Positions 25,555 to 35,369 of a DNA stretch of 64,000 bases are shown piece after piece. Location: positions 186,001 to 250,000 of the forward strand of contig JAQBPX010000032.1 in NCBI GenBank assembly GCA_028287305.1, written 5' to 3'. A model generated the notes under the pieces. That model was given only the letters and a program-made list of their open reading frames with translations, was not told the origin of the DNA and made no database searches. The position numbers were made by a program, and so were the translations under genes. The first letter of the stretch is position 1. Every line of letters begins with the position of its first letter. This DNA is from Gemmatimonadota bacterium (GTDB lineage Bacteria; Gemmatimonadota; Gemmatimonadetes; Gemmatimonadales; Gemmatimonadaceae).

Positions 25555-26718
25555 ATGATCACTCTCGCGCCCCGCTCCAGTGCCTCCCTCGTCCTGGCGC
25601 TCGCCGTTCTTGCCGCATGTGGCAGCGCCAGCACCGACAGCACGACCACCAGGCCCAAGGTCACGTCGGTCACCGGCACCATGAGCTTCGTGCTGGCCGG
25701 CAGCGCGACCGGGGCGGCGGCGCAGGTGGTGCCGCGAGCGACGCAGTCGCTCGCGGCGAATGACGAGTACATCGTGAGCCCGTCGAAGGCGAAGATCACC
25801 TTCACCTCCGTGGACTTTCGCGGGAAGAGCGGCGAGACGCTCGCGAGCTCCGCATTCAGTGGCTGCGCCGTGACCTATGACCGCGCGCTGAGCACCGGCG
25901 CGACGCTGCTCGACTGTCCCTTCACCGTGCCGGTGGGCGACATCTACCAGGTGGCTGTCTACTTCGACAAGGCCATGCAGCTGCTGGTGAGCGATCCGGT
26001 CGCCGGCATCTATACCAGCCCGGGCTCCGCGACCGGCTTCGTGACGTCGGCGCCCGCCGGCGGTGCCAACTACGTGCCGTACACGGTGTTGATCGGCACG
26101 GGCACGTCGCGCGCGACTCCGATCGTCTTCACCGCGCCGATCACGGTGACCGAAACGTCGTCGCCGAAGCTGTACATCACCACCGACATGCTGCACACCG
26201 TGCAGTTGAAGGTGGACGCAGGCGGCACCACGCTGAGCCCGAACGTCACCAGCGATCCGGTGGCGCTCTTCGGCGGACCCACGAAGGGCACCTCCAGCTA
26301 CTACAGCAACGCCAACACCACGGCGTCGTACAAGGTCGGGAGCGTGAACGACTATCGATCGCTGAGGATCTACTACGACCAGGCCGGGGCGCCGCTGTTC
26401 GTGATGTCGCCCAGCACCTGCGGCATCGAGGGGGGCAAGGCGGCGTGGGCCTCACCGGTAGTCAACGACGTGGGTGGCTGGCTCGGGCGTGACGCGAGCG
26501 GCGTGCTGGCATGGGCGCTCCCGACCGGCGCGGTATTCTCCACGTACTCGGCGTTCTACACGATGCAGGAGCAGACGGTCATCGGCCAGTCCACGGTGCT
26601 GCGTTGCAAGGCAACGGCCACTCCACCGGCACCCGCAGACGGAAAGACCTACGCGTCCGGCGCACCGGCGATGCCCGCACCGGACAAGACCACCACGCTC
26701 GTGCTCGTGGCCAGGTAG
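25555..26718 (+). CDS. Lipoprotein of unknown function
   Basis: 387 residues. The signal peptide has the clear lipobox LAVLAACG (Cys at about 22), followed by a Ser/Thr-rich linker. The mature part is beta-rich. It contains SVTGTMSFVLAGSATGAA, VYFDKAMQLLVSDPVAGIYT, VTETSSPKLYITTDMLHTVQLKVD and a late block LPTGAVFSTYSAFYTMQEQTVIGQSTVLRC. I recognise no family. It may be a surface or outer-membrane-anchored protein. Its stop is 1 nt from the stop of the giant opposing glucan synthase gene, so no separate terminator can fit. Confidence 0.72.
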   Translation: MITLAPRSSASLVLALAVLAACGSASTDSTTTRPKVTSVTGTMSFVLAGSATGAAAQVVPRATQSLAANDEYIVSPSKAKITFTSVDFRGKSGETLASSAFSGCAVTYDRALSTGATLLDCPFTVPVGDIYQVAVYFDKAMQLLVSDPVAGIYTSPGSATGFVTSAPAGGANYVPYTVLIGTGTSRATPIVFTAPITVTETSSPKLYITTDMLHTVQLKVDAGGTTLSPNVTSDPVALFGGPTKGTSSYYSNANTTASYKVGSVNDYRSLRIYYDQAGAPLFVMSPSTCGIEGGKAAWASPVVNDVGGWLGRDASGVLAWALPTGAVFSTYSAFYTMQEQTVIGQSTVLRCKATATPPAPADGKTYASGAPAMPAPDKTTTLVLVAR

Positions 26719-26719
26719 C

Positions 26720-29700
26720 CTACCCCAGCGTCACGATGACTTCGCGACGCTTCCCGTCATCCACCAGCGCAATGCTCCCATCCGCAGCAGCCACTCCATC
26801 CACGAGCACCTCGCGCACTCCGCGTGAAACGCCCGCCGGGTTCTTCACCGCGATCGCATACACGCTCTTGCCCACGCGATAGTCGATCGAGAACTCCTTC
26901 CATGCCCTCGGAATGCATGGGTCGAGTCGCAGGCGGTCACCGCGCTTGTCGAAGCCCAGCACGCCCTCCAGCGCCACGCGATAGCTCCAGCTGGCCGAGC
27001 CGGTATACCACGTCCAGCCGCCGCGCCCCTCCTGGCCCGCCACCGCGTACACGTCCGCCGCGATCACGTACGGCTCGACCTTGTACCGCTCCACATCCTC
27101 GGCCGTTCGCGAATGGGAGAACGGATTGAGCATGCTCACCAGCTCGCCGGCGCGATCGCCATCGCCAAGCCGGATGGTCGCGAGCGCCGTCCAGAGGGCG
27201 GCATGGGTGTACTGCGCCCCATTCTCGCGCACGCCGGGCAGGTAGCCCTTGATGTAACCAGGGTCGTGCGTGGTCTTGTCGAAGGGCGGCGTGAGCAGCA
27301 TGAGGATGCGCGCGTCGTCGAGAATGAGCCGCTCGTTCACGCTCGCCATTGCCTGCCGCGAGCGCGCCGGATCGCCGGCGCCCGAGAGCACGGACCAGCT
27401 CTGCGCGAGCGCGTCGATCTGGCACTCCTCGCTCGACGCCGAGCCGAGCGGAGCCCCATCATCGAAGTAGGCGCGACGATACCACTTGCCGTCCCAGCTC
27501 GTGCCCTCGATGGCCGCGACGTACGCGTCGGCGCGCTCCCGACAGCGCGTGGCGGTCTCGACATCCCGTCGCGCCTCCGCGTGCTCCGCGAAGCGACGAA
27601 GGGTTGCGCAGAGGAACCATGCGAGCCACACGCTCTCGCCCTTGCCGTCCACGCCCACGCGATTCATTCCGTCATTCCAGTCGCCCGCGCCCATCAACGG
27701 CAGCCCATGCGCGCCCACCGTGCACGCATGCTCGAGCGCGCGCACGCAATGCTGGTAGAGCGTGCCCTTCTCCTCGCTCACCCTCGGCTGGTCGTAGGTC
27801 TCCTGTTCCCCCGGGGAGAGCACGCGCATCTCGAGGAAGGGAACGACCTCGTCCCAGATTGCCGTGTCGCCGGAGATGTTGACGTAGTGCTCCGCGACGT
27901 ACGGCAGCCATGCCAGGTCGTCGGAGAAGCGCGTGCGCACGCCGCGCCCCGACGGCTCGTGCCACCAGTGCTGCACGTCGCCCTCGCGGAACTGTCGCGA
28001 CGCCGCGCGCAGGATGTGCTCGCGGGCGATGGACGGTTCCGCATGCACGAAGGCCATCGTGTCCTGCAGCTGGTCGCGGAAGCCGTACGCGCCGCCGGAC
28101 TGGTACAATGCCGACCGGCCCCACATGCGGCATGAGAGTGCCTGGTACAGCGACCATCGATTGAACAGCGCGTCGAACTCGGCGTCCGGCGTGCGCGCGG
28201 TGATCACGGACAGTCGCGCGTCCCAGGCGTTCGTGGCGCTGGCGATGGAGGCGCTGGCCTGGGCAGGCGCACCGTGCAGGCCAATCAGCCGACGCACGGC
28301 ATCATCACCCACGGCGGCACCCAGCAGCACCACGACCTCACGCACCTCGCCCGGGGCAAGCGTGATGCTCGTGCGCAGCGCGGCGCACGGGTCGAACCCC
28401 GCTCCAGCTTCGCCGGAGAGCGGCTCCGGGCCGAGCGCCGCCGGGGCGATGAGGTCTCCGTTGCGCCCGATGAAGTGGTCGCGACGCGCGGTGAAGCTCT
28501 CCACGGGCTCGCTGATCCACGAGAAGCCTACATGCCCGCCGAAGTCCGCCCCGTAGAAGTTCTGTGCGAGGATCGCGCCGGTCGCGTCGTCGTGCCTGGT
28601 GTGCAGGTGATGGCGCGTCTGCTCGCGATCGGCGCCGAGCGCCCACTCCACGTAGCTGGTGAGCGAGAGCGTGCGCTCGACCGTCCCGGTGTTCGTGATC
28701 CGCAGCGTGGTGATCTTGACCGGGTCGCTCGGCGGCACGGCCATGCTGAGCAGCGTGGCGATGCCGTCGCGCTCATGCGCAAAGGTCGTGATGCCAGGAG
28801 CGTGCGTCACGTCGTAGCCGGGGGCATCGCGCGCGTCGCCAACCGCCGCGGCCGGACCTGGCGTGGGGGTCCATGTACTGCCCGTCGCGACATCCTGCAG
28901 GTACAGCACCTCGCCCGCGGGGTCGGATACGGGATCGTTGAACCAGGGGGTGAGCCGGAAGAAGTAGCTGTTCTCCGCCCACGCGAATCCGCCACCGCGC
29001 TCCGTGACGCAGAAGCCGGCGACCGGGTTCGCGATCACGTTCGCCCATGGGGCAGGCGGCACGCGCCCACCAGCGACAGCAATCGAGTAATCGTTCTTCG
29101 CCGTGAGCGAACCGTAGCCGTTGGCGTGCACCGACTCCGCGGCGGGCGTGCCGCGCGCGATGGAAGTCAGTGCCGGCGTGGACGGCGCGCGCGGCGCCGC
29201 GGGGCGCTGCGCGGTATGCTCCTCGAAGTCCTGGATGTTGGCGGCCACGATACCGCCGAGCCCAACGCCATCACAGATGATGTGGACGCGAGCCACGGCG
29301 CGCAGCTGCGCGATGTCCTCGGGAGAGATGACGTCGGCGCGACGAATGAAGACGCCGCCGGGCTGCTCGAGTGCCGCACCCTCGCTCGATGCCATCGCCA
29401 TCGCCACGAGCTGGTCGTGCAGCTCCTGCGCGTACGAGTGCGGCTTGGCGTTGAGGATCACCAGGTCCGACCGGATGCCCTTCGTGCGCCAGTAGCGGTG
29501 CGCCAGCAGCAACTGCCGGATGCTGGGGATTCCCGCCGGCGTGCGAATGGTGGCGAGCACGATCGGCAGGTCGCCCGAGATGCCCTGAGACCAGAGGTCG
29601 GACTGGGCGCGCTTCACCAGCGCGCGCTCGGCCTCGGGGGCTCGGAGCGCCTCGTGCGGGAAGAGCAGGGCGCCCGCAAGCTCCTGGTAGAGCGCGACAT

Positions 29701-32700
29701 CCTCGGCGGCGACGTCCAGGTCGCGGAGCTCCACCTCCGCCTCCGTGCGCGCGATACGCATCGCGCGCTCGGCCGAGGCCACGTCGCAATAGCGGTCGCC
29801 AAGCTCGATGGCGGCGGCGCGCGTCGGCGCCACGGCGGTGGTGAATGCAACAATGGCCGAGCGTCCGGCCTCGATGCGGACCTTCACGCGAAGCGCGACG
29901 ATGGGATCGAGCACCGCTCCTACGGTACCCGAGAGCTCCACGCCGTCATCGAGCGCGTGCGGCGCGCGACTGGTGCGCCCGCGTCCGATGAAGCGGGCGC
30001 GGTCGGTCTCGCAACCCACGTCTCCAACTCGCTCGGCGCCAGTCGCGACCACGTGCGCGCACCACGCGCGCGCCTCGGTGCTGGCGCGCGGCCTCCGGCT
30101 GGCCAGCAGGGTGTTGCCCTTTACCCATTCCGTCTCGATGAAGAGCTTCTGGAACGACTGATGCGCGCGGTCCGCATCGGGCGACGTGAGCACCACCTCG
30201 CCGTAGCTCGTGAGCTCGATCTCGCGCGCCACGCTCGAGCGATTGACGAGCGTCACCCGGCGCACCTCGGCCTGCTCGCTGGCGATGACGACGACTTCCG
30301 TGCGGGTTTCCACGGCACCGTCGCGGCGCGAGTACACCACGCGGTCGGTGGCGAAGGTGACCTGGTAGGAGCTGCCTTCCGCACGCACTGGCTGGTAGCC
30401 TGCGGACCACACGGTGCCCGCGGTGAGGTCCTTGATGTAGATCCACTGCCCGGTGTCGTCGCGCGTGCCGTCGGCGCGCCAGCGCAGCACGTCGATGCCG
30501 TGCGCACGGCTGCGCCCGGAGCCCGCATTCGTGAGGAGCACGCTGTAGGCGTTGCCGCCGAGCAGCGCGACGTGCGGCTCCGGGGTATTGGGGGTGTCCA
30601 CCTCGTGCACGGAAATCTGCGCGCGCGTGGAGGCCGGCACTTCCTCGGGGATGTCGGATTGCGCGGGGCGCGGCACGTAGTGGCGGGGCACTCGCTCGTC
30701 GAGCAGCAGGGCGGCCGCGCGCACCGCGGCGTCGGCCATGAAGCGCCTCTGCCAGGTGCCGTCGCTCTCGCCGGGATCGCGGCTGAGCGCATTGTCCAGC
30801 GCCACGAGCGTCATGCCCACGTGATGCGCCATGTAGTTGCGCACGACGCTCACGGCCTTGCCGGGCTCCACGCGGGTGTAGTCGAGCGCGTCGTAGAAGC
30901 CGTAGGCGCCAAGGGCACCCTGGTGCTCGAGCTCCGCGAAGTTGCGCATGGCGGACTGCGGGTCCACGGTGCTGGCGAGTGCCGTGGCGTACGGCGCCAC
31001 GACGAGCTCACTGGCGAGCCCGCGCTTGAGGCCGAGGTCGGGCACGCCGAACGCCCGATACTGGTACGTATCGTGGCGGTCGCGCACGTTGTAGGCCGAC
31101 TCGGAGATGCCCCACGGCACCCCCCGCGCGCGACCGTACGCCACCTGCCGCTGCACCGCGGCCTGGCAGGTCTGGTCGAGCAGCGAGAAGGGGCGTGCCG
31201 GCATCACGAGGAGCGGCATGAGGTACTCGAACATGCTGCCGCTCCAGGACACGAGCGCCGTGGCTCCGTCGGAGACGGTGAGCGACCGACTGAGGCGGAA
31301 CCAGTGCTCCGCGCTCGCGTCGCCCTTGGCGATCGCGATGAAGCTCGCGAGCCGGGCCTCGGAGGCGAGCAGGTCGTAGGACGATTCGTCCAGGCGACCG
31401 GAGCGCGCATCGTAGCCAATCGCGAAGAGCCGGCGCTTCGGCTCGTACAGCAACCGGAAGTCCATGGCCATCGCGAAGGTCCGCGCGCGCTGCGCCACTG
31501 CGTCGAGGCGCGCCACCAGCGCCGCTGCGTTGGGGGAGTGCGACGCGACCTCGCGCAGCGAGCATCGGGCTTCCTCCTCGGCGTCGAGCTGGAGGTGCGC
31601 GAGCTCCTCGGCTGCGGCGTCGAGTCGCTGGCGCGCCCACACTGCGGTTGCCGCCTCCTCGGCCGACCGCTCACCCGGGCCTGCGCGGCGGCGGACCTCG
31701 AGCACGGCGGACTGGTACGCCACGATGCGCTCACCCACCCAGGGCACGTTGCTATTTACGGGCGTGCCTCGCGCGGGTCGCGACACGCCCACGGTATCGA
31801 GCACCGTCCATGTGCGGTCGTCGTCGAGGGGATCGTCGGCGATGGCCAGGCACCCCTGTGCAAGCGCCAGGAGGTGGCCGGCAAGGTTGCCCGAGTCCAC
31901 CGTGGAGACGTATGGGGGGTCGAGCACGCGCAACTCGTCGAGCGCATACCAGTTGTAGAAGTGCCCCTGCAGGCGCGGCATGCGGTCCATGGCGTCGAGC
32001 GCGCGCTCCAGGCGGCCAAGCATCTCCCCGCGCGAGAGGAAGCCGAGGTCCCATGCGGACATCGTCGCGAGCAGCTGCAACCCGATGTTCGTGGGCGAGG
32101 TGCGCTGCGCGATGATGGGCTCGGGAGTCTCCTGGAAGTTGTCGGCGACGAGCCCCTGCGATTCTGCCGTCACGAACCGGTCGAAGTAGCGCCAGTGCCG
32201 GAGCGCATAGCGGAGCACGGCGGCGCGCTGCTCGGGCCGCAACTCGTGCGTGCGGCGCACCAGCGGCGCGCTGAGCACGATGGCCACTTCGGGCGCGAGC
32301 AGCCATGCGAGCGCAATCAGCGCGAACGCCCCCGCGCCCGGCAGCGTGACGGCGCGGCCGGCGTGTGCGGTGGTGTACCACGAGACGACTGCGAGGATCG
32401 CCAGGCCCAGCAGCACGCCCTCCCACATGCGCTGCCACACGGAACCGCGACTGTGCCCGGTGGTGCCCTCCGCCTGTGAGGCGGTCTGCCATTCCAGCAT
32501 CCGCCTGCGGCCCCGCAGCAGTCGCGCGATCGTGCGCCCCGCGGCGTCGGCGACGAGCAGCACCTGGTCGGGGAGGAACACCACCGAGAGCGCGAACTGC
32601 AGCGCTGCGCGTGAGGCATCGTGGCCGAGCGCGGTGTAGTACGCCCGCCAATCCTGCCCGCGCGGCGGGCGCGCCGCCGCGAACAGCAAGGGCACGAGCC

Positions 32701-35239
32701 ACGGCGCGCTGGACGCAATGAGGGCGACCAGCGTCCACACGTACCAGTGTCCCGGCAGCACGGTCCAGCCCGCAAGGAGCAGCGCGAGCAGCGCAAGGGG
32801 GTTCAGGCTCCGGCGCAGGTTGTCGGCGATCTTCCAGCGCGAGAGCGCGGAAAGGGGCGCCGGCGCCGCGCCCGCGTTGCCCGGCGCCGCGCTCGACGCC
32901 AGCCATCGCAGCAGCTGCCAGTCACCGCGGATCCAGCGATGCGCGCGGCGGGTGGACGTCAGGTAGCGCGTGGGGTAGTCGTCGAACACCTCGACGTCGG
33001 TCACGAGCCCGGCGCGGGCGAACGCGCCCTCGATCAGGTCGTGGCTGAGGAGCGTGTTCTCGGGAAAGCGGCCCGCCGTCGCCTGGCGAAACACCTCCAC
33101 GTCGTAGATGCCCTTGCCGGTGAAGGTTCCCTCGCCGAACAGGTCCTGGTAGACGTCGGACACCGCGGTGGTGTACGGGTCCACGCCCGGATGGCCGGAG
33201 TACACGGCCGCGAAGCGGGACTCGCTGGCGCTCGCGAGCGAGACGCTGACACGCGGTTGCAGGATGCCGTAGCCGCGCACCACGCGCCCCACCGCGGGAT
33301 CGAACTCCGCGCGGTTGAGCGGATGCGCGATGGTGCCGATCAGCGCGGCAGCGGCGCCGCGCGGCAGCACCGTGTCGCTGTCGAGCGTGATGACGAAGCG
33401 CACGGTGCGCAGCCACTCCATCTCGCCCTCCACCACCGAGAAGGCGTGCGGCTCGGCCCCCGCGACCAGCGCGTTGAACTCCACGAGCTTGCCGCGCTTG
33501 CGCTCCCAGCCCATCCAGCTGTCGTCGGCGGCGTTCCAGCGACGCGCGCGATGCAGCAGGCAGAAGGGACGATCGCCCGTCTCGGGGTCGAGGTACTCCG
33601 CGTTGAGCGCCTCGATCCCCGCGCGGGCCGCCTCGACGATTGCCGCGTCGCCCTCGGTGGTCTCGGTGGCGGCATCCAGCAGGTCGGTGAGGAGCGCGAA
33701 GCGAACCTGCCGATCGCGGTTCGCCAGGTACTGCACCTCGATGTGCTCGAGCGCGTGCTGCACCGACTCCACGCTCGGCACGAGCAGCGGCACCACCACC
33801 GCGGTGCGGCTCTCGCGCGGCACGTATCGCTCGAAGTTGAGGCGTGGCAGCCGCGCCGGGGGCAGCACGAGGGGAACGAGCTGGTGCACGATCGCGATCG
33901 CGACGTCGATGGCGGGAAGCAGCACGACGAGTACGGCCACCACCCATGCGGCGGTGACAGCGCGCTGGTCGTCCAGCGGTGAGAGCAGCGCCGCGAGCGA
34001 GGCAACCGCGAGCGCGAAGAGGGCGCCGAAATACGAGCGGCTCGGGTGCGCCTGGATCCACTTGCGCGCACGCTCGCCCACGCGAGGATGGAAGCCGAGC
34101 GCCTGCTCGAGCGCCGGGGTTCCCTCGTCGACCAGGTGGTATCCGACATGTCCTTCCCGCGCAGCCGGCCCGTGCGCGGCGGCTGCGGCCTTCGCGAGGG
34201 CAATCGCGTCGCGCGCGACGTGGGTCTCCTCGCGATTTGCGCCCCGCGCGATTCGCTCCACTGCGTGGCGATACCGGTCGCGCGTGGCGCGCGTCATCCT
34301 GCCGTACGTGCCCGATGGATCCCTGCGCAGGATCGCCTCGGTCGCACTGGCGCGCTCCACGAAGCCTACCCAGTCGATGGTCGTGAGGGCGCGGAGGCTC
34401 GCGATGGAGTTCGCCATCACGTGCTGCGTGAGCGCCGACTGCTGCAGCGACCGCTGGGCGGCCTCCTCTGCGCTCATGCCGTGCTCGGCCACCACCTGCT
34501 CGAGCCAGAGCAGCGGGGTGAAGTCGGAGCGTCGGCGGCGCACCTGCTGCAGGAATCGCGTGAGGAACGCCGGCGTGAGCTTCGGTCCCTCGTGCACGAA
34601 GGCGAACAGTCCCTCCGCCTCCGCCTCCGGCGTCGGGCCGTCGACCAGCCGCGTGACCCATTCGTCAGCGAGCTTCCGGTCGGCCACGTCGCGCGAGGCA
34701 CGACGCGCCATGCGTCGCACGTTCTCCAGGTATCCGAGCCGCAGCATGGCCGGGATCGCCCAGAGCTCGCCCATGGTGAGCTCCGTAACGCTCTGGTACT
34801 CACCGATCATCAGCCCCACGCTCTGCTCGTCGAGGCGGCCGTCAGTGTGCGCGATCAGCTCGATGACGATCGCGTAGATGCGTGGGTGGCCCGCAAAGGT
34901 GCCGTCGCCGGCAAGCTTTGGAAGCTCGTGGTAGTAGTCGGCCGGAAGGGTGGCGCGGATCTCGGGGACCTGCTCGAGGACCACGAAGAAGTTGTCGAGC
35001 AGCCAGGCGCCGGCGGGGCTGACCTCGATCCCACTGGCGGCCGCCGCGAGCAGCGTCTTGCGCGCGTCGATGAGGGCCTGCTCCGTCTCGGAGAGGCGGG
35101 AGAGCAGGGGACCCCGGTCGCGTCGTGCGAACCAGCCGGGCTGGCTGGCCGGAGAGAGCACGTGCTGCGTCGCGAGCGTCCTGGCGTGCTCGGCCAGGCG
35201 AGTGGCGCCAAATACCGGTCCAGCCACGTGCGTCGGCAT
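26720..35239 (-). CDS. Cyclic beta-1,2-glucan synthase-like protein (GT84 + glycoamylase-like + GH94)
   Basis: 2839-residue inner-membrane enzyme. The N-terminal helical domain (1-390) is followed by membrane helices (about 400-470) and the GT84 glycosyltransferase with LDSDTVLPRG (Asp620/Asp622) and RWIRGDWQLLRW (near 773). More helices span about 830-1020. Next come a glycoamylase-like domain (RLFAIGYDARSGRLDESSYD, near 1267), two carbohydrate-binding-like blocks and a C-terminal GH94 phosphorylase domain with MGAGDWNDGMNRVG (Asp2520). NdvB-type proteins make and cyclise periplasmic beta-1,2-glucans, with GH94 trimming chain length. I start at MPTHVAGPVF; the longer frame runs into the divergent phosphoketolase gene. 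Confidence 0.93.
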   Translation of the reverse strand: MPTHVAGPVFGATRLAEHARTLATQHVLSPASQPGWFARRDRGPLLSRLSETEQALIDARKTLLAAAASGIEVSPAGAWLLDNFFVVLEQVPEIRATLPADYYHELPKLAGDGTFAGHPRIYAIVIELIAHTDGRLDEQSVGLMIGEYQSVTELTMGELWAIPAMLRLGYLENVRRMARRASRDVADRKLADEWVTRLVDGPTPEAEAEGLFAFVHEGPKLTPAFLTRFLQQVRRRRSDFTPLLWLEQVVAEHGMSAEEAAQRSLQQSALTQHVMANSIASLRALTTIDWVGFVERASATEAILRRDPSGTYGRMTRATRDRYRHAVERIARGANREETHVARDAIALAKAAAAAHGPAAREGHVGYHLVDEGTPALEQALGFHPRVGERARKWIQAHPSRSYFGALFALAVASLAALLSPLDDQRAVTAAWVVAVLVVLLPAIDVAIAIVHQLVPLVLPPARLPRLNFERYVPRESRTAVVVPLLVPSVESVQHALEHIEVQYLANRDRQVRFALLTDLLDAATETTEGDAAIVEAARAGIEALNAEYLDPETGDRPFCLLHRARRWNAADDSWMGWERKRGKLVEFNALVAGAEPHAFSVVEGEMEWLRTVRFVITLDSDTVLPRGAAAALIGTIAHPLNRAEFDPAVGRVVRGYGILQPRVSVSLASASESRFAAVYSGHPGVDPYTTAVSDVYQDLFGEGTFTGKGIYDVEVFRQATAGRFPENTLLSHDLIEGAFARAGLVTDVEVFDDYPTRYLTSTRRAHRWIRGDWQLLRWLASSAAPGNAGAAPAPLSALSRWKIADNLRRSLNPLALLALLLAGWTVLPGHWYVWTLVALIASSAPWLVPLLFAAARPPRGQDWRAYYTALGHDASRAALQFALSVVFLPDQVLLVADAAGRTIARLLRGRRRMLEWQTASQAEGTTGHSRGSVWQRMWEGVLLGLAILAVVSWYTTAHAGRAVTLPGAGAFALIALAWLLAPEVAIVLSAPLVRRTHELRPEQRAAVLRYALRHWRYFDRFVTAESQGLVADNFQETPEPIIAQRTSPTNIGLQLLATMSAWDLGFLSRGEMLGRLERALDAMDRMPRLQGHFYNWYALDELRVLDPPYVSTVDSGNLAGHLLALAQGCLAIADDPLDDDRTWTVLDTVGVSRPARGTPVNSNVPWVGERIVAYQSAVLEVRRRAGPGERSAEEAATAVWARQRLDAAAEELAHLQLDAEEEARCSLREVASHSPNAAALVARLDAVAQRARTFAMAMDFRLLYEPKRRLFAIGYDARSGRLDESSYDLLASEARLASFIAIAKGDASAEHWFRLSRSLTVSDGATALVSWSGSMFEYLMPLLVMPARPFSLLDQTCQAAVQRQVAYGRARGVPWGISESAYNVRDRHDTYQYRAFGVPDLGLKRGLASELVVAPYATALASTVDPQSAMRNFAELEHQGALGAYGFYDALDYTRVEPGKAVSVVRNYMAHHVGMTLVALDNALSRDPGESDGTWQRRFMADAAVRAAALLLDERVPRHYVPRPAQSDIPEEVPASTRAQISVHEVDTPNTPEPHVALLGGNAYSVLLTNAGSGRSRAHGIDVLRWRADGTRDDTGQWIYIKDLTAGTVWSAGYQPVRAEGSSYQVTFATDRVVYSRRDGAVETRTEVVVIASEQAEVRRVTLVNRSSVAREIELTSYGEVVLTSPDADRAHQSFQKLFIETEWVKGNTLLASRRPRASTEARAWCAHVVATGAERVGDVGCETDRARFIGRGRTSRAPHALDDGVELSGTVGAVLDPIVALRVKVRIEAGRSAIVAFTTAVAPTRAAAIELGDRYCDVASAERAMRIARTEAEVELRDLDVAAEDVALYQELAGALLFPHEALRAPEAERALVKRAQSDLWSQGISGDLPIVLATIRTPAGIPSIRQLLLAHRYWRTKGIRSDLVILNAKPHSYAQELHDQLVAMAMASSEGAALEQPGGVFIRRADVISPEDIAQLRAVARVHIICDGVGLGGIVAANIQDFEEHTAQRPAAPRAPSTPALTSIARGTPAAESVHANGYGSLTAKNDYSIAVAGGRVPPAPWANVIANPVAGFCVTERGGGFAWAENSYFFRLTPWFNDPVSDPAGEVLYLQDVATGSTWTPTPGPAAAVGDARDAPGYDVTHAPGITTFAHERDGIATLLSMAVPPSDPVKITTLRITNTGTVERTLSLTSYVEWALGADREQTRHHLHTRHDDATGAILAQNFYGADFGGHVGFSWISEPVESFTARRDHFIGRNGDLIAPAALGPEPLSGEAGAGFDPCAALRTSITLAPGEVREVVVLLGAAVGDDAVRRLIGLHGAPAQASASIASATNAWDARLSVITARTPDAEFDALFNRWSLYQALSCRMWGRSALYQSGGAYGFRDQLQDTMAFVHAEPSIAREHILRAASRQFREGDVQHWWHEPSGRGVRTRFSDDLAWLPYVAEHYVNISGDTAIWDEVVPFLEMRVLSPGEQETYDQPRVSEEKGTLYQHCVRALEHACTVGAHGLPLMGAGDWNDGMNRVGVDGKGESVWLAWFLCATLRRFAEHAEARRDVETATRCRERADAYVAAIEGTSWDGKWYRRAYFDDGAPLGSASSEECQIDALAQSWSVLSGAGDPARSRQAMASVNERLILDDARILMLLTPPFDKTTHDPGYIKGYLPGVRENGAQYTHAALWTALATIRLGDGDRAGELVSMLNPFSHSRTAEDVERYKVEPYVIAADVYAVAGQEGRGGWTWYTGSASWSYRVALEGVLGFDKRGDRLRLDPCIPRAWKEFSIDYRVGKSVYAIAVKNPAGVSRGVREVLVDGVAAADGSIALVDDGKRREVIVTLG

Positions 35240-35369
35240 CGTTGCAGCTGGGCAGCTTGGGGGAAAAGGTGCTCGTGCTCGTGGAAGGTAACGTACGGGA
35301 AGTGGCACAAGCAGTGCCTCATGGAGGGTGTCGCCCTCGCGACTCCCCTCCCGAAGTCTGGAGCACACA

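Noticed and set aside
28274-32479. A 1401-codon plus-strand open frame
   Set aside because: It lies wholly antisense to the glucan synthase gene, has no domain pattern, and is Arg/Ala/His/Gly-rich, as expected for GC-rich shadow frames.
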